Shown here: positions 11,694 to 21,701 of the stretch, one piece after another
How positions within the stretch are numbered: position 1 is the stretch's first letter
Layout of the letters: each line of letters starts with the position of its first letter
Source: Hygrocybe punicea
Lineage: Eukaryota > Basidiomycota > Agaricomycetes > Agaricales > Hygrophoraceae
Direction of reading: 5' to 3'
Length of the DNA: 64,000 bases
NCBI GenBank assembly: GCA_963556145.1
Contig: OY744463.1
Location: 7,750,001 to 7,814,000, forward strand
Notes under the pieces: model-generated
What the model was told of the DNA's origin: nothing
The model's input: the letters and a program-made list of their open reading frames with translations, nothing else
Databases searched by the model: none
Position numbers and translations under genes: made by a program

Positions 11694-12044
11694 CAACATT
11701 TTTTTTACAGTTGTTGCGGCTTGCCAAACGGTTGACGAACGAATCGAACGCCGTTCGGCAAGTGCTTGTTAAGTCATATAAATATGTGTTAATTCCAAAA
11801 TCTTGTCTTACATGTCTTATGGGTTATCACACACCTGGGCAAAGATTTACAGCAATCATTGTGTCGATGGTACTATATACTAAGCAATACACATTTGACA
11901 AGTATCTACTCAGACATGTAAGACAAGACTTAGGCATTAATATATTTGTGACGGCTTAGATGGCTTTACAAGCACTTGCCAAACAGCGTTTGATTCGTTC
12001 GTCAACAGTTCGGCAAGCCGCAACAACTGTAAAAAAAATGTTGC
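11693..12044. mobile_element. MITE, copy 2, directly abutting copy 1
   Basis: This has the same structure and nearly the same internal 250 bp as copy 1, including the 'ttgtcttacatgtcttatgg' segment. The arms run from 'gcaacattttttttacag' to 'ctgtaaaaaaaatgttgc'. It follows copy 1 with no spacer, so the pair is a tandem duplication or one element inserted at the end of the other. Confidence 0.75.
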
Positions 12045-12229
12045 TGCCCAAATTCCATGCAGAATGGATTGACACACACTTAACTTTCAAACGATCCGGA
12101 CCGATCGACAAGGCATTGTCGGTTTTCTTTGTTATTGCTACAATAGTTGCTTAGTATCGTTTTATAGGCTATTGTAAAATTATGTACAATAAAGAGTAAA
12201 GCTGACATTGTGATAGAATTTCCAGTCGT

Positions 12230-12574
12230 TTACTCCTGCTTCAATTTCCATACAGCAACGAGGAACCCCAAGACAAACGCCAGGACCATCACGATAACAC
12301 TATCGGGAAGCGTCAACCGTGGTCTTGGAACGTTTGTTACGACATACCTCTCGATCTCTTGTTGCAAAGCCCTTTCATGCCGTTGCGCCGCCTTTCGCAA
12401 TCTTCTTTCCCGCCTCGCCTCGGAACTGTCATTTGATAATTCGGTGATTGCTAAAAATATGTTAATACGATGCCATAAATGGTTAGTAAACTTACTTATG
12501 TTTATCTGATCACCCGCAATGTCGTTCAGGTTGCACCGAGTGAGTTTAGAACGTTTGGCTTGCCCGAAGAACAT
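12230..12574 (-). CDS. Small tail-anchored membrane protein (intact copy)
   Basis: ATG at 12574, stop TAA at 12230-12232, with introns at 12451-12495 (45 nt, GTAAGT) and 12300-12347 (48 nt, GTATGT). The protein of about 80 residues starts MFFGQAKRSKLTRCNLND. It has a strongly basic helix (SEARRERRLRKAAQRHERAL) and ends with one hydrophobic helix (VIVMVLAFVLGFLVAVW) plus a four-residue tail. There is no signal peptide, so insertion would be by a C-terminal anchor. Intron positions and sequence match the broken copy at 4006-4351. The family is not recognised. The two related copies support this being a real gene. Confidence 0.7.
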   Translation of the reverse strand: MFFGQAKRSKLTRCNLNDIAGDQINISKFTNHLWHRINIFLAITELSNDSSEARRERRLRKAAQRHERALQQEIERYVVTNVPRPRLTLPDSVIVMVLAFVLGFLVAVWKLKQE

Positions 12575-13365
12575 AATACTGGGTTGAGATGATATACGAG
12601 AAAACGTCTATAGACTACAGATTGAAATTACACAGAAACGATTGTAATTACACAGAAAAGATCAGGCTCTCAGGATTCGTGCTACATCTGATGTTACACT
12701 ACATTTCAATGCTCTCCTGATCATACTATTTGCCTGTCTCTGCAGTGAATGCCAGAAAATACTGTTCAAGATGTTTTCAGCGGGCCAATCCAATATGAAT
12801 AACAATGCTAAGTCCTAAAACAACATCTACATAGCTAACTTAACAATATTCTGCTTGTCCAATAGGCATTCATTCATGTGTATCAGCTACAATAGGTGAA
12901 TATTGTTATGTCTATCATTTATAACCCATATAAAGTATAATTCCAACATTAGCATTCCTCTTGATATTCATATTGATGGCACTAGATGACATATCAAAGA
13001 TCAGAATAATAATATTTATTTACGGCAAATCCAACGGATTTCTCTTGACATGCCCTTGCATGAGATAGTTGAGAAAAATTTCACTGAGATGGTTGAAAAC
13101 ACTTCAAACCTACCAAATATCGCTCGACATGCATTTTGTCAAGCTAAATCTTGATTCACCATACTTTACCTATTATAAGCACATTACCTGTTATGTTATT
13201 GTCACGTGACCTGGTTCCGATCATTATATAGTCAGCAACTTTAACTTAAACTTGCATAACACACTTCCTCGTGACGAACTCCAGCAACAAATACCCGTAT
13301 CTGGTACCTTTCATAGTTCACATTATCAAATCATTTACACACCTTCATTTCTGTAGTTTTGAAAT
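12575..13365. other. Intergenic region upstream of the 13366 gene
   Basis: No gene was seen. A TATA-like 'attatatag' at about 13222-13230 lies roughly 135 bp before the ATG at 13366 and could be promoter sequence. Confidence 0.35.
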
Positions 13366-15151
13366 ATGCCTAGAGCTCAGGAATTTGGCTATGAAGTTTG
13401 CGCCCATATCTGTCCAGGACGAAAATGCACATCAGTACAGACACAAACCATCCTTTGGAACAAAGAAGGGAGCTCCTGTCAGCGACATTGTGGATCAGCA
13501 TTGAAACACCCGAATTGTATCTCATCTGGAATCTGCCCACAGTCTGTGTGTCTTGGCCGGAGGTTCATAGAGAACTCTCAAGGCGTCCGAAATCCTACGG
13601 ATGAGGAGCGTTCGCTATTGCCACCATCCCGCTCACCGTCTCCCTCCGATGTCGAAATGGATTATACCCCAATGAATACAATAGTGCCAACTGCAAACGA
13701 CAACCGAGTCTTCCGAATTATCTTTGTTCTTGATCCTACAACATGCGTTGTTAGCAAAGCTGCCGCAACAAACGACCTGGCGTTTGTTACAACCACAATA
13801 TCAAAGAAGGAATACGATACCGTTTCACACCTTGAAGGGTTTATACATAGCATCAAGAACCACAAGTCTCGTTATGGGGTTTGCATTCAGGAATGGGTAT
13901 GTACTCTGCCTTGGTGATCTACATAAGTTTATACGTGATGCAATCCATAATCAATAGGTTTATGTGGCCATGCGAATGCAGCATTGGCAATGCGATGATC
14001 CCAGTACACCAGCACAACGATTCCAGGTTAAATACATGTTTTGGCCAGAATTTCATCGTGCGATGCTCCAATACAATCGAAAAAACGAAACATGGGAAAA
14101 GTTCAAATCAGCCGATTGTGTCTTTGGTGGTGTCGACATGGGAATGTCATACATGTGAGGGTTTAAATAATTGCCATCCGGTCTTTGATTGATGGAAGAG
14201 TTTATAGCGGTAATCAATATGGTATAACGCTGGAAAATGTGTCAAACTTCTTGGCTGGAATCGAGGAACTTTGTCGAACGGTCCATGTGTGGCCACCACC
14301 GAAACAAATGAATACCGTTCATCTGAAATGGACGCAGATGCAGAACCTGCTCCACATAGCCCTTATGAAGACAAACACAATACGCCCGCAAGCGAGGTTG
14401 TTGATGGATGGAGAACCATTTCCGGCAAATATTGTGTTGAAAAGAACGCATAGCAACACCGGCCACCACGTTTTATTCCCGGGTGATCCAAGACGTAATT
14501 GGGATTATATGCGTCAGAATAGTGAGGTGCCCGGTTCACGTTGGTTCGGTCAAACCTACGTTGAGCCGCTAGCCAAAATTGGAGAATGGCAGGTGTTTTT
14601 GGTGGGTGGAAGGGTCATCTATACGGTCCACACACATTGCAACAAGGAAACAAAATCATGGAAGTGGGACATTGTAACAACATTTTATACGTTGGAGGAA
14701 TTGAGGTCAGTACAAACGCCCTCACACCATAAACCTTAATCCCTCATCTCGTTTAAGATCATTCCAATCACAAGGGATTTTGTTGAAAACAGATGTCTGC
14801 AATCCGGACCAAGGCTCCATTGCGATTCGAGACCAAGGCAAACAACAATTATTCGACTTCGTTCGAAGCACATACGAGGGCCTATATGCTATTGAGTCAA
14901 GCATGATTGGTGGAAAGCCTTCAATGAGTGTATTTTGTCGGATAGACATCTCACTCATTGTTGATTCACAAACCAACCATGTTTGCTATTTTGTGAACGA
15001 GGTTGAAAGGTATCATACCACAAGCTTGTGGTCCAACATGAAGCAAGGTGTGAAGTCTGTTCGTGCTCCACTCGGATCTTTTGCGGACACGTTTTCGAGT
15101 GTATTCTACAAGTACCTTGTAGACATTACAAATCCATATCTGTATCTTTAA
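13366..15151 (+). CDS. Hypothetical protein with ATP-grasp-like C-terminal region
   Basis: Four exons join cleanly in frame. Exon 1 starts at ATG 13366. Introns begin with GTATGT (about 13896), GTGAGG (about 14154) and GTCAGT (about 14714), and the last exon ends at TAA 15149-15151. The N terminus is Cys-rich (CAHICPGRKC, CQRHCG, CISSGICPQSVC). The second half has ANIVLKRTHSNTGHHV, a candidate nucleotide-binding Lys strand. It also has GEWQVFLVGGRVIYTVHT, like the ATP-grasp strand pair 'E.rv.vvgG.vv', and CRIDISLIVD with YFVNEVER, like the terminal acidic 'R.D...g..y..NE' motif. This assignment is inference from motif order. The substrate is unknown. A decayed copy of its 3' half lies at 15900-16205, across a fold-back repeat. 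Confidence 0.6.
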
Positions 15152-15250
15152 ATATGTCACTAACCACGATTTAATCGAACATTATTGCATTGGTTGTATT
15201 TATTGTCTTGTCCACTGGCTGTAAGGAAATTCCGCAACCATATTTGATGC

Positions 15251-15897
15251 ATGGGCCTGACATTGGTTGTATTGATTCTCTTGCACACTGGCCATAACTC
15301 AATTATACAATTATCTACAGCGTATTCGACAGATGTCGACGACATTTCTTGTATTTATTTAAATTTTGTGACTGAGAAACCTCTGCCGAACGGTTGACGA
15401 ACAGATCGAACACCGTTCATCAGGGGTCTGGGAGCTGTGACACATTTTGTTTTCCTACAAACTACCGTACAACAGTTGTACGACCCACTACAGCATATTT
15501 GACACATGGCCATGACATTGGTTAGGTTGATTATCTTGCCCACTGGCCATAATAAAATTCCACAGCCATCTACACTATGGCTGTGGAATTCTTTTATGGG
15601 CAGTGGGTAAAGAGAATCAACACAACCAACATCAAGCCCATGTGTCAAATATGCTGTAAACGATCGTACAACTGTTGTATGGTAGTTTGTAGGAAAATAA
15701 AATGTGTCACAGCTCCCAGACCCCTGACAGACGGCGTTCGATCAGTTCATCAGCCATTCAGCAGAGGTTTCCCAGTCACAAAAAATGAAATAAATACAAG
15801 AAATATCTTCAACATCTGTCAAAAACACTGTAGATAATTGTATAATTGAGTTATGGCCAGTGCGCAAGAGAATCAATACAACCAATGTCAGGCCCAT
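15251..15897. repeat. Large fold-back inverted repeat (arms about 320 bp)
   Basis: The two halves are near-complementary about a centre near 15573. The innermost stem is 'attccacagccat' with a 7-nt loop and its complement. The outermost pair is 'atgggcctgacattgg' at 15251 and 'ccaatgtcaggcccat' ending at 15897. Each arm contains a diverged family A core (for example 'gccgaacggttgacgaac' near 15387). Open frames crossing it are by-products of the symmetry. Confidence 0.85.
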
Positions 15898-15899
15898 AG

Positions 15900-16205
15900 T
15901 CTGGTTTGGTCAGACTGACATTGAGTCACTCATCTTTTTTGCTGAGTGGAAAAGACATGTCCACACATATTGCCACCAGGACACAACTCATGGATGTTGT
16001 ACATTGTCAGAACAATTTTGGATGACTTGAGGTAAGTGCACATGCCCTCATACCATGAATCTTAATAATACCTCATGCTATCCAAGATGATTCAAAACAC
16101 AGGGGATTCTGTTGAAGACAGATGTTTCCAAGCTGGATGAAGCTTGATTGCAATTCAAGATCATAACAAACAAAAATTCTTCAACTTCATTCAGGGCACA
16201 TCAGC
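15900..16205 (+). pseudogene. Decayed copy of the 3' half of the 13366-15151 gene
   Basis: The bases align over about 300 bp with 14540-14880 of the upstream gene. Examples are 'ggtttggtcagac', 'gtccacacatattgc', 'tggatgacttgaggtaagt', 'cacaggggattctgttgaag' and 'acaaacaaaaattcttcaac'. The intron 3 region is also recognisable (GGTAAGTGCACATGCCCTCA), so this came from genomic DNA, not cDNA. Many substitutions and indels destroy the frame. Confidence 0.75.
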
Positions 16206-16339
16206 ATCATGTGAGTGTCAGACTTTGTTACTATTTTATATTTCTGAATACACTTCTTTACCAAACAACTTGTGAGAGTGGAGCCATTCACAATTCCAAG
16301 ATCAGCAGCTCTGATCAGACATTCTCACCATTACAAATT

Positions 16340-16562
16340 TGGCTCCGACCTTATTGTTCACACTGATTAGGACAATAAGTTCTCACAGTTACAAGAGGGA
16401 GAAGGTCACACGGTTTCATAATTATTCCCAGGGATTCGAATTTGTTCCCACAGTTAGTTAAATTTATTCCCACGGTAAGGCGAATTGGCGTTTGTGGCGT
16501 TTTCGACCCTGAACTGAAAACTGACCATATACAAAACGATTCCCTTATAGGGACTCGTAATG
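16340..16562. repeat. Dispersed repeat, second copy near 57035-57230 in inverse orientation
   Basis: The sequence here runs from 'aataagttctcacagttaca' through 'attcccacggt' to 'cgattcccttatagggac'. It matches the inverted stretch at 57035-57230 ('gtccctataagggaatcg', 'ctgtgggaacaatt', 'ttgtaactgtgagaatttgtt'). The two copies are 40 kb apart, so this is a mobile or dispersed family. No coding role. Confidence 0.6.
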
Positions 16563-16564
16563 TA

Positions 16565-16790
16565 TAATACAGGGAGAAATTGTAAGGAGCAGGGAGAATG
16601 CAGGAGACAAGGAAAGAAAAGGGAGCAGGGAGGAGTGAGTGGGGGAGGGAGGCAGTGGGGAGGCAGAGAGGGAAGGAGTGGGGAGGGTAGGAGGGAAGGA
16701 GTGGGGAGGGAGGGAGTGGGGAGGGAGGGAGTGGGGAGGGAGTGAGGGAGGGAGTGGGGAGGGAGTGGAGTGGAGTGGGGCCTCCATGGT
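16565..16790 (+). repeat. G-rich purine minisatellite
   Basis: About 220 bp consist almost only of G and A, with GGGAGG(G)AGTGG units repeated many times. The tract could form G-quadruplexes. Pro/Ser-rich open frames on the other strand are by-products. Confidence 0.85.
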
Positions 16791-17024
16791 AGGTCCAATT
16801 TTTGGACACCACACCCATACCAGCAGTACCTGCAGATGGGTACACATTGTACCCAACAACAGCAGGTATGGCAGTAGACCACGGGTACTGGGGATACCGA
16901 CGGTGCCACATACTTTGCGCAGGCCAGACACACAGCAATTGTCACCATTGTCACCCTTGCGAGGTAGATGGGGGCTTCAGGTGGAAATGGGAGCAGAACC
17001 TGCACTCCCGTTGCCATCACACTT

Positions 17025-17172
17025 TGTGAACTACATCTACATGTCAGTTGACATGTCTGCATGCATTCACGAGGTGTGTTGGCAAGGGGTGGCAGCTGGA
17101 CATCTCGTGAATGTTGTCTACATGTCAGTTGACGTGGCTGCACACATTCGCAAGGTGTTGCAGGTTGGGTTT
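17025..17172 (+). repeat. Two direct repeats of about 75 bp
   Basis: The block 'tctacatgtcagttgac(a/g)tg' followed by 'ctgca(t/c)(g/a)cattc(a/g)c(g/a)aggtgt' occurs twice, near 17035 and 17115. No gene was seen around them. Confidence 0.6.
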
Positions 17173-17645
17173 GGCACCAGCGTGGTCATGGTTGGATGGT
17201 GTTAGCCAACGACGACAGGATGGGGTTGGTGGCACATACCTAGGCCGTTTGGTGGGCGCACCACCTTCCCGGCCATTTTCCATTGTCGCCATCATCTTGC
17301 TGGCAGTAGTGTTGCCTCAGCTCAAGCTGATGTTTTTTGAAAAATGGCTATAACATTGTAAATAAAATTAGATATGTCGAACAAGGCCACATTTGTGGCA
17401 AAGCCCGCTACTGGGGCTTATTCAGGCTAATAATTCAGCATTAATATTGACATGTCCATCACTTTCAAGTTCTCTGAACAGGTCATCGTTCAAGAAACAG
17501 GAGTAAGGCTCAGAAGAAAGGCTATGATGTGATTTCTTAATGGAGACATAGGCGGCAACTACATGAAGGTTCGAGGAAGAATAGAAGGTCGCGAGCATTA
17601 AGGAACAGTGCAGGTGAGATACAGGTCAGTTACATGTTAGTATTG

Positions 17646-18080
17646 TTACAGATTATTTACATGCCTGTTGGGCGTACGCGTGGTGTTGGATACAAAATCA
17701 CGGACGGCATCTTCACGTTCTATTTGCAAAAGCATGATCATATGACTCGGACTATGAATTCCAGCATCTCCACACAGGGCCTTCCAGTTCATGCCCAGGA
17801 TAGCATCTGCAGTAGTAGGAGTAGACGTTATGCAGAGGTCAAGAACAGTTGTGAAAGAGCCATGGAGAAGCGGCACAGAAGCTGGGAATATGCAAGTATC
17901 ACCAGACATGAGGAGACGGTGCTGATGAACGAAAGATGCAGAAACAAGCAACATAGGCAAAGAAAAATCGTATGCAATGTTGGCAGGGATTCCATTCACG
18001 AGAGACACAAGGTGGAGAGAACAAGCAGAGGAGGCGATTTGAGGGTCCTGTGACCGCACATGAGGCAGACTCAGGACCAC
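17646..18080 (-). pseudogene. Possible retropepsin-like fragment
   Basis: A 144-codon open frame contains VNGIPANIAYDFSLPMLLVS and, about 50 residues later, ADAILGMNWKALCGDAG. This order resembles retroviral-type aspartic protease domains in fungal retroelements, which have a D-S/T-G active site then 'DVVLGmDWl'. Here the active-site position reads DFS, not DSG, so it would be inactive. It could also be an unrelated frame. It lies within the block inserted in the family B MITE. Confidence 0.3.
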
Positions 18081-18139
18081 AAAGCACAGCCTTGCACAGC
18101 ATGCACAGAAAAATTATTTTTTGGCAGTAGATCCACAAC

Positions 18140-19115
18140 CAGATCGTTAGTGTATATCATGGGTACAGGTAAACCCATGGGTTTTGCCGTGGGTTTTGCC
18201 TTGGGTCCAGGTCCGGGTCACACTTTTGTGACCCGCGGCTGTACCCGCACCCGCAACGGGTAACCTGTGACTATAGGTCACACAAGTCACATATTGCGTT
18301 CAACTTGAACGCGACACGTTGAACGACCAAGCAGAGACCAGCTTCATACTGGTCTCTGCTAAAGGTAAGGCTCGTTTTTCCTTTACCTCATTACTAATGA
18401 AATTTACAGGTACCACTACAACTTGACACGGGAAACGCAAACACAAACGCAAATGGCCAAATGAAAATGACAACGACTATAACAACAACAACAATGACTA
18501 TAACGACAACGACAATGACAGCGACGGCAAGGGCAAGGGCCACGGTGGCAACGCCAAGCAAAGCAAGACCGGGGGGTGGTGCACCCACCCCCTGGTCGCC
18601 AGGTGAGTCGGTATATAATTGGATTCGTTTGCCACTCACGGGCAATCCCCCCTGCCCAGGACGCCTTTAACAAGTACGGCCCATGCGTCCAACGACGCCG
18701 CCTCTGCCCATAGACAGGCACAGCCCACGTGTCCAATGACACCGCCTCGTAGATAGGCACGGCCCACGCGTACGTCGCCTCCATCTGCCCGCCAATGCAC
18801 CCAACTACACCAGAGCACGCCCGAAGACGCCCCCAAGCCCATTCCACCTCGTGAATACACGGCGACGCATCAATTGACGCATGTCCGGTGTCGCGAGGTC
18901 AAATGGGTGATATGGGCCAGAAAACAGGAGAGACCCGTGGGTTACCCGCCGCGGATATGGGTCCTGGGTAACCCCAGGGTTGGAAGATACACACCCGCGA
19001 CAAAACCCGTACCCCGAGGGCGGGTATGGGTTTTCGACAGGTACAGGTATGGGTACCCTCAAAAAAACCTGAGGGTTACCCGTGAAGTTCACTACAGATC
19101 GTTAAATAAGACCCA
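18140..19115. repeat. GGGTA/TACCC-rich block with hairpin and short tandem repeats
   Basis: Runs such as 'gggtacaggtaaacccatggg' (about 18160) and 'gggtacc', 'gggttacc' (18935-19085) dominate both ends. A 12-bp perfect stem, AGCAGAGACCAG with a 7-nt loop, lies at about 18331-18361. An ACA/ACG trinucleotide-like tract lies at 18470-18530. About three imperfect 40-55 bp repeats (cggcccacgcgtccaacgac type) lie at 18675-18775. No gene is supported. Confidence 0.45.
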
Positions 19116-19573
19116 CTACCTAAAGGTAGCGGGAATAGGGATAATTACCAAAATATTTGAGGACATAGATCACACCAAAAGCCGATTTGTCCTCTGCCAA
19201 CATTAGTTGATCTAATCCATATCTAGTTACTTATCTGACTTGGAATTTCAACTAATCAAGCTGAAATTCCAAGTCAGATAAGTAACTAGATATTGATTAG
19301 ATCAACTAATGTTGGCAGAGGACAAATCGGCTTTTGGTGTGATCTACATCCTCAAATATTTTGGTAATTATCCCTATTTTATTTACAATGTTATAGCCAT
19401 TTGTTTAAAAACATCGGCTTGCAGCGCTTGTTTGTACCGGTGTTCATCTTATTTGTTCTTAGTTATATCGTTTCAAACTCAGATAGATCGAGTTGGCGCT
19501 ACAATTATAGTTCAAGTGCCTGTGTAAGTGCTTATCAATTCTCAACTCCGCCTGGATATACCGGCGCCTCCCC

Positions 19574-19830
19574 GATTTCCCGATGTTGGTGTCGACTTGG
19601 GCACCACATATTCTTGAGCATATATCGTTCAATGTCTGCAGTTCAATTGTTCACATTGACACCTCCGTAGTTGTGTTTGTGTCTGGCAAATGATCGCATT
19701 GGGGTCACTGCCAACGACCCTGGAAAGCGAATTACTCCCTCATATGTTTCCTCCTCAACGAGCGGTTGATTGGTGACGCCGCCAAGAACCAAGTCGCAAT
19801 CAACTCTCAGGACACGTATGTCCTCTGCTC
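19574..19830 (+). pseudogene. HSP70 (BiP/Kar2-like) N-terminal fragment, broken
   Basis: The frame reads DVGVDLGTTYS and then hits TGA, where HSP70 has TYSC. Further on NDRIGVTANDPGKRITPSYV appears, and after another frameshift NERLIGDAAKNQVAIN. These are the phosphate-binding loop and the following conserved strands of the HSP70 ATPase domain, in the right order and spacing. At least one stop and one frameshift disrupt it, and nothing of the rest of the about 650-residue protein follows. A hydrophobic stretch just upstream (VFILFVLSYIV, about 19440) could be a relic of an ER signal, which would favour the BiP type. Confidence 0.75.
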
Positions 19831-19902
19831 TTGTTCCGTTTATACAATCCTTGCTCATGCAAGGATGCGTTTATAGTGCTTTTGATGTGCGGGTACCGGC
19901 TG

Positions 19903-20751
19903 TAAATTCATGACACCTTCAGGTCGTGAATAACGGCGGGAAGCCGTACATCCAAGTCGAGCACCGCTGTAAAGGCGAGGTCGGGGTGGCTGCGGAATAA
20001 TAATCCTAAGCCTGTGGGGTCAGCGTAGAAGTGACTAGGAATAGTCTAACAAGCTTCAGTAAGATAATAGGATATAAAAAGTAAGAAGCCGCCGAGTAAA
20101 CTACTGAATTCTATCGAGACCGATCGAAGCCGACGATGTCAGGTACGGCGGGTCGGGTGTCGGGTGACGAGAAACGTAGAGATAAAGGCGGTAGAACGAC
20201 GGGGAGGGCGTCGAGGAATCCGACGAGCAATGTGTGCGATGGAATTTACTGAGAGACTAATTCTCAGAGAGAGGAAATGGGGGAACTGGTTTCTTATTTT
20301 GAGACGGTGCTTGGGCACCGTTTTTATACTACAAAGTTCTGTACCTAGATTTGGACGAGAGTCCTCGGCCGATGAGAGGAAACAAAGGAGAATAAAAATG
20401 GGGAAGTAGGAAGAGCGTTGCGAGGCGACGATGACAGGGAAAATGGGTGGAAGATATAAAAAACCGTAAAAGATGCAAAGTACTTTACTATATCCCCATA
20501 AGGGAGACGCTAGGCGTGAATAAGGCAAGTCTGATGTCGGGATCCCAGTCCGATGAGATCTATCTTTGATATTTGAAGTTCCGCGAGTTTAGGGGATAGA
20601 CCGACCAGGTACGTGAGCGGCCGTGCTAGTCGGTATGCATCGGATTGCGTCGGGTTGCGTCGGGTTCGAACGTAGATTGCTAGAGACGTCGGGTTCGAGC
20701 GGATTCGCTAGATATCGATGTTACGGCCTCAGAGGGTCGAGGACCCTCTAC
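19903..20751. mobile_element. Candidate solo LTR or retroelement remnant
   Basis: A GC-richer, gene-free block begins TGTAAATTCATGACACC and ends CCCTCTACA. It contains a TATA-like 'ggatataaaaag' near 20069 and several 'gtcgggttgcgtcggg' repeats near 20650. The TG...CA boundaries fit an LTR of about 850 bp, but no second LTR, target duplication or coding region was found. This is a guess from composition and ends only. Confidence 0.3.
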
Positions 20752-20825
20752 ACCGCGGTGAGTTGAATATGTTAAGGTTTTGAATCTCGTATCTGGTGAT
20801 TCTAACACTGAGTTCTTGGTTCGGT

Positions 20826-21140
20826 CATAGCCCTACATTCTGGCACTCTATCGGCGTTTTATATTTATAAAACAGTTGCGCAATGCTCTTAACACCTATT
20901 CTCATGCAATCCGCATCAAACCACGCGTATCTGAGGTCTGGTTTGATCTCGGAAGTCTCTACGAAAGCCGCGACAATCAGATATCTAAAGGCTATCGATG
21001 CTTATCCCAAAGCGAGCTCGATCCAAGTAATCCTATCACGCCTCCGGCTGTTGAAGACTGCAGAGGCTACTGGCGGCCAACTTCCAGCTGCCCCTGGTCC
21101 TCAGAACGGCCATCCTATGGCGTACGCAAGTGCCGTTGTG
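20826..21140 (+). pseudogene. Ssn6/Cyc8 TPR corepressor fragment, broken
   Basis: Successive frames read FWHSIGVLYF, NALNTYSHAIRIKPRVSEVW, FDLGSLYESRDNQIS, AIDAYPKAS, SELDPSNPI and LKTAEATGGQLPAAPGPQ. These follow, in order, the last TPR repeats and adjoining linker of the fungal general corepressor Ssn6 (Cyc8). At least two frameshifts separate the pieces. No start, other TPR units or C-terminal region are present, so it is a captured or relocated gene fragment. It lies about 275 bp left of the KDZ element. Confidence 0.75.
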
Positions 21141-21413
21141 CTCCCCCTCTCTCAAATATTCCTTTTCTTTCTGTGGCTTCTTCACTCTTGTCAGATTCTC
21201 GTCTAGTCTTCCGCAGTGACTCCAGAGGTCCTTCCCGCAGACAGAAATATCTTGCTTCTAGGAAGTTTCCGACAAAAGCCCAACGAAAACAACCAGTTTT
21301 CCAAGCGTTCGCAGTTCGGCTTTGCCCATGGCTGATGTCAATGCGAGCGCGAACGCTGAAGTTCCGACTATCGCTCTACCTCCAGCACCCCTCAAAAACG
21401 TAAATCCATATGA

Positions 21414-21700
21414 CTTGTGATTAAACAATGTACATCACAATGCAAAATCCGTTTAAACACATGTTGTTTAAACACACATTCATGAAGATTCCATTTATTC
21501 TCTCTGCTCCAATCAGCATGTTTAAACATGCAGGTTTAAACCATTTACACAGATTTAAATGCTTAAACAGACATTCTCTGTGCTCCAATCCATGTGTTTA
21601 AACATACAGGTTTAAATATACAGGTTTAAACCATCAGCAGAAATTCAGATGATTAAACAGACATTATCCAATGTACTGTTTAAACCGTTAAAACATCAAC
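21414..21700. repeat. Left terminus of KDZ element with GTTTAAAC cluster
   Basis: Terminal inverted repeat (21414-21458) followed by about six to eight GTTTAAAC or GTTTAAA sites and related 'ttaaacagacatt' repeats, up to the transposase stop. This pattern is typical of subterminal transposase-binding sites. Confidence 0.6.
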
Positions 21701-21701
21701 T

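Larger units (their letters stand above)
17331..19415. mobile_element. Palindromic MITE (family B) split by a 1.75-kb insertion
   Basis: The right part (19127-19415) is a near-perfect palindrome about 19255 and ends 'atttacaatgttatagccat'. Its matching left tip, 'atggctataacattgtaaat', is not beside it but 1.75 kb away at 17343-17362. The sequence after the left tip breaks at 'aaataaaat' and resumes at 'aatagggataattacc', exactly where the intact right arm is continuous. The simplest reading is that about 1,750 bp (roughly 17370-19124) inserted near the MITE's left end. The inserted block holds GGGTAC-rich repeats and a decayed reading frame. Confidence 0.65.

Noticed and set aside
11042..11959. 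Open frames of 179 and 82 codons with identical C-terminal parts
   Set aside because: They run through the inverted arms of two MITE copies. The shared peptide is explained by the duplicated MITE interior.
15355..15837. Cys-rich open frames on both strands with similar peptides
   Set aside because: They are mirror images caused by the fold-back repeat.
16351..17143. Long Pro/Ser/Leu-rich open frames on the minus strand
   Set aside because: They exist only because the G-rich minisatellite lacks stops. There is no domain, no start context and no intron signals.
18416..18860. Overlapping Trp/Gly- and Val/Ala-rich frames
   Set aside because: They derive from trinucleotide and GGGTA/GCCCAC repeats. 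No family resemblance.
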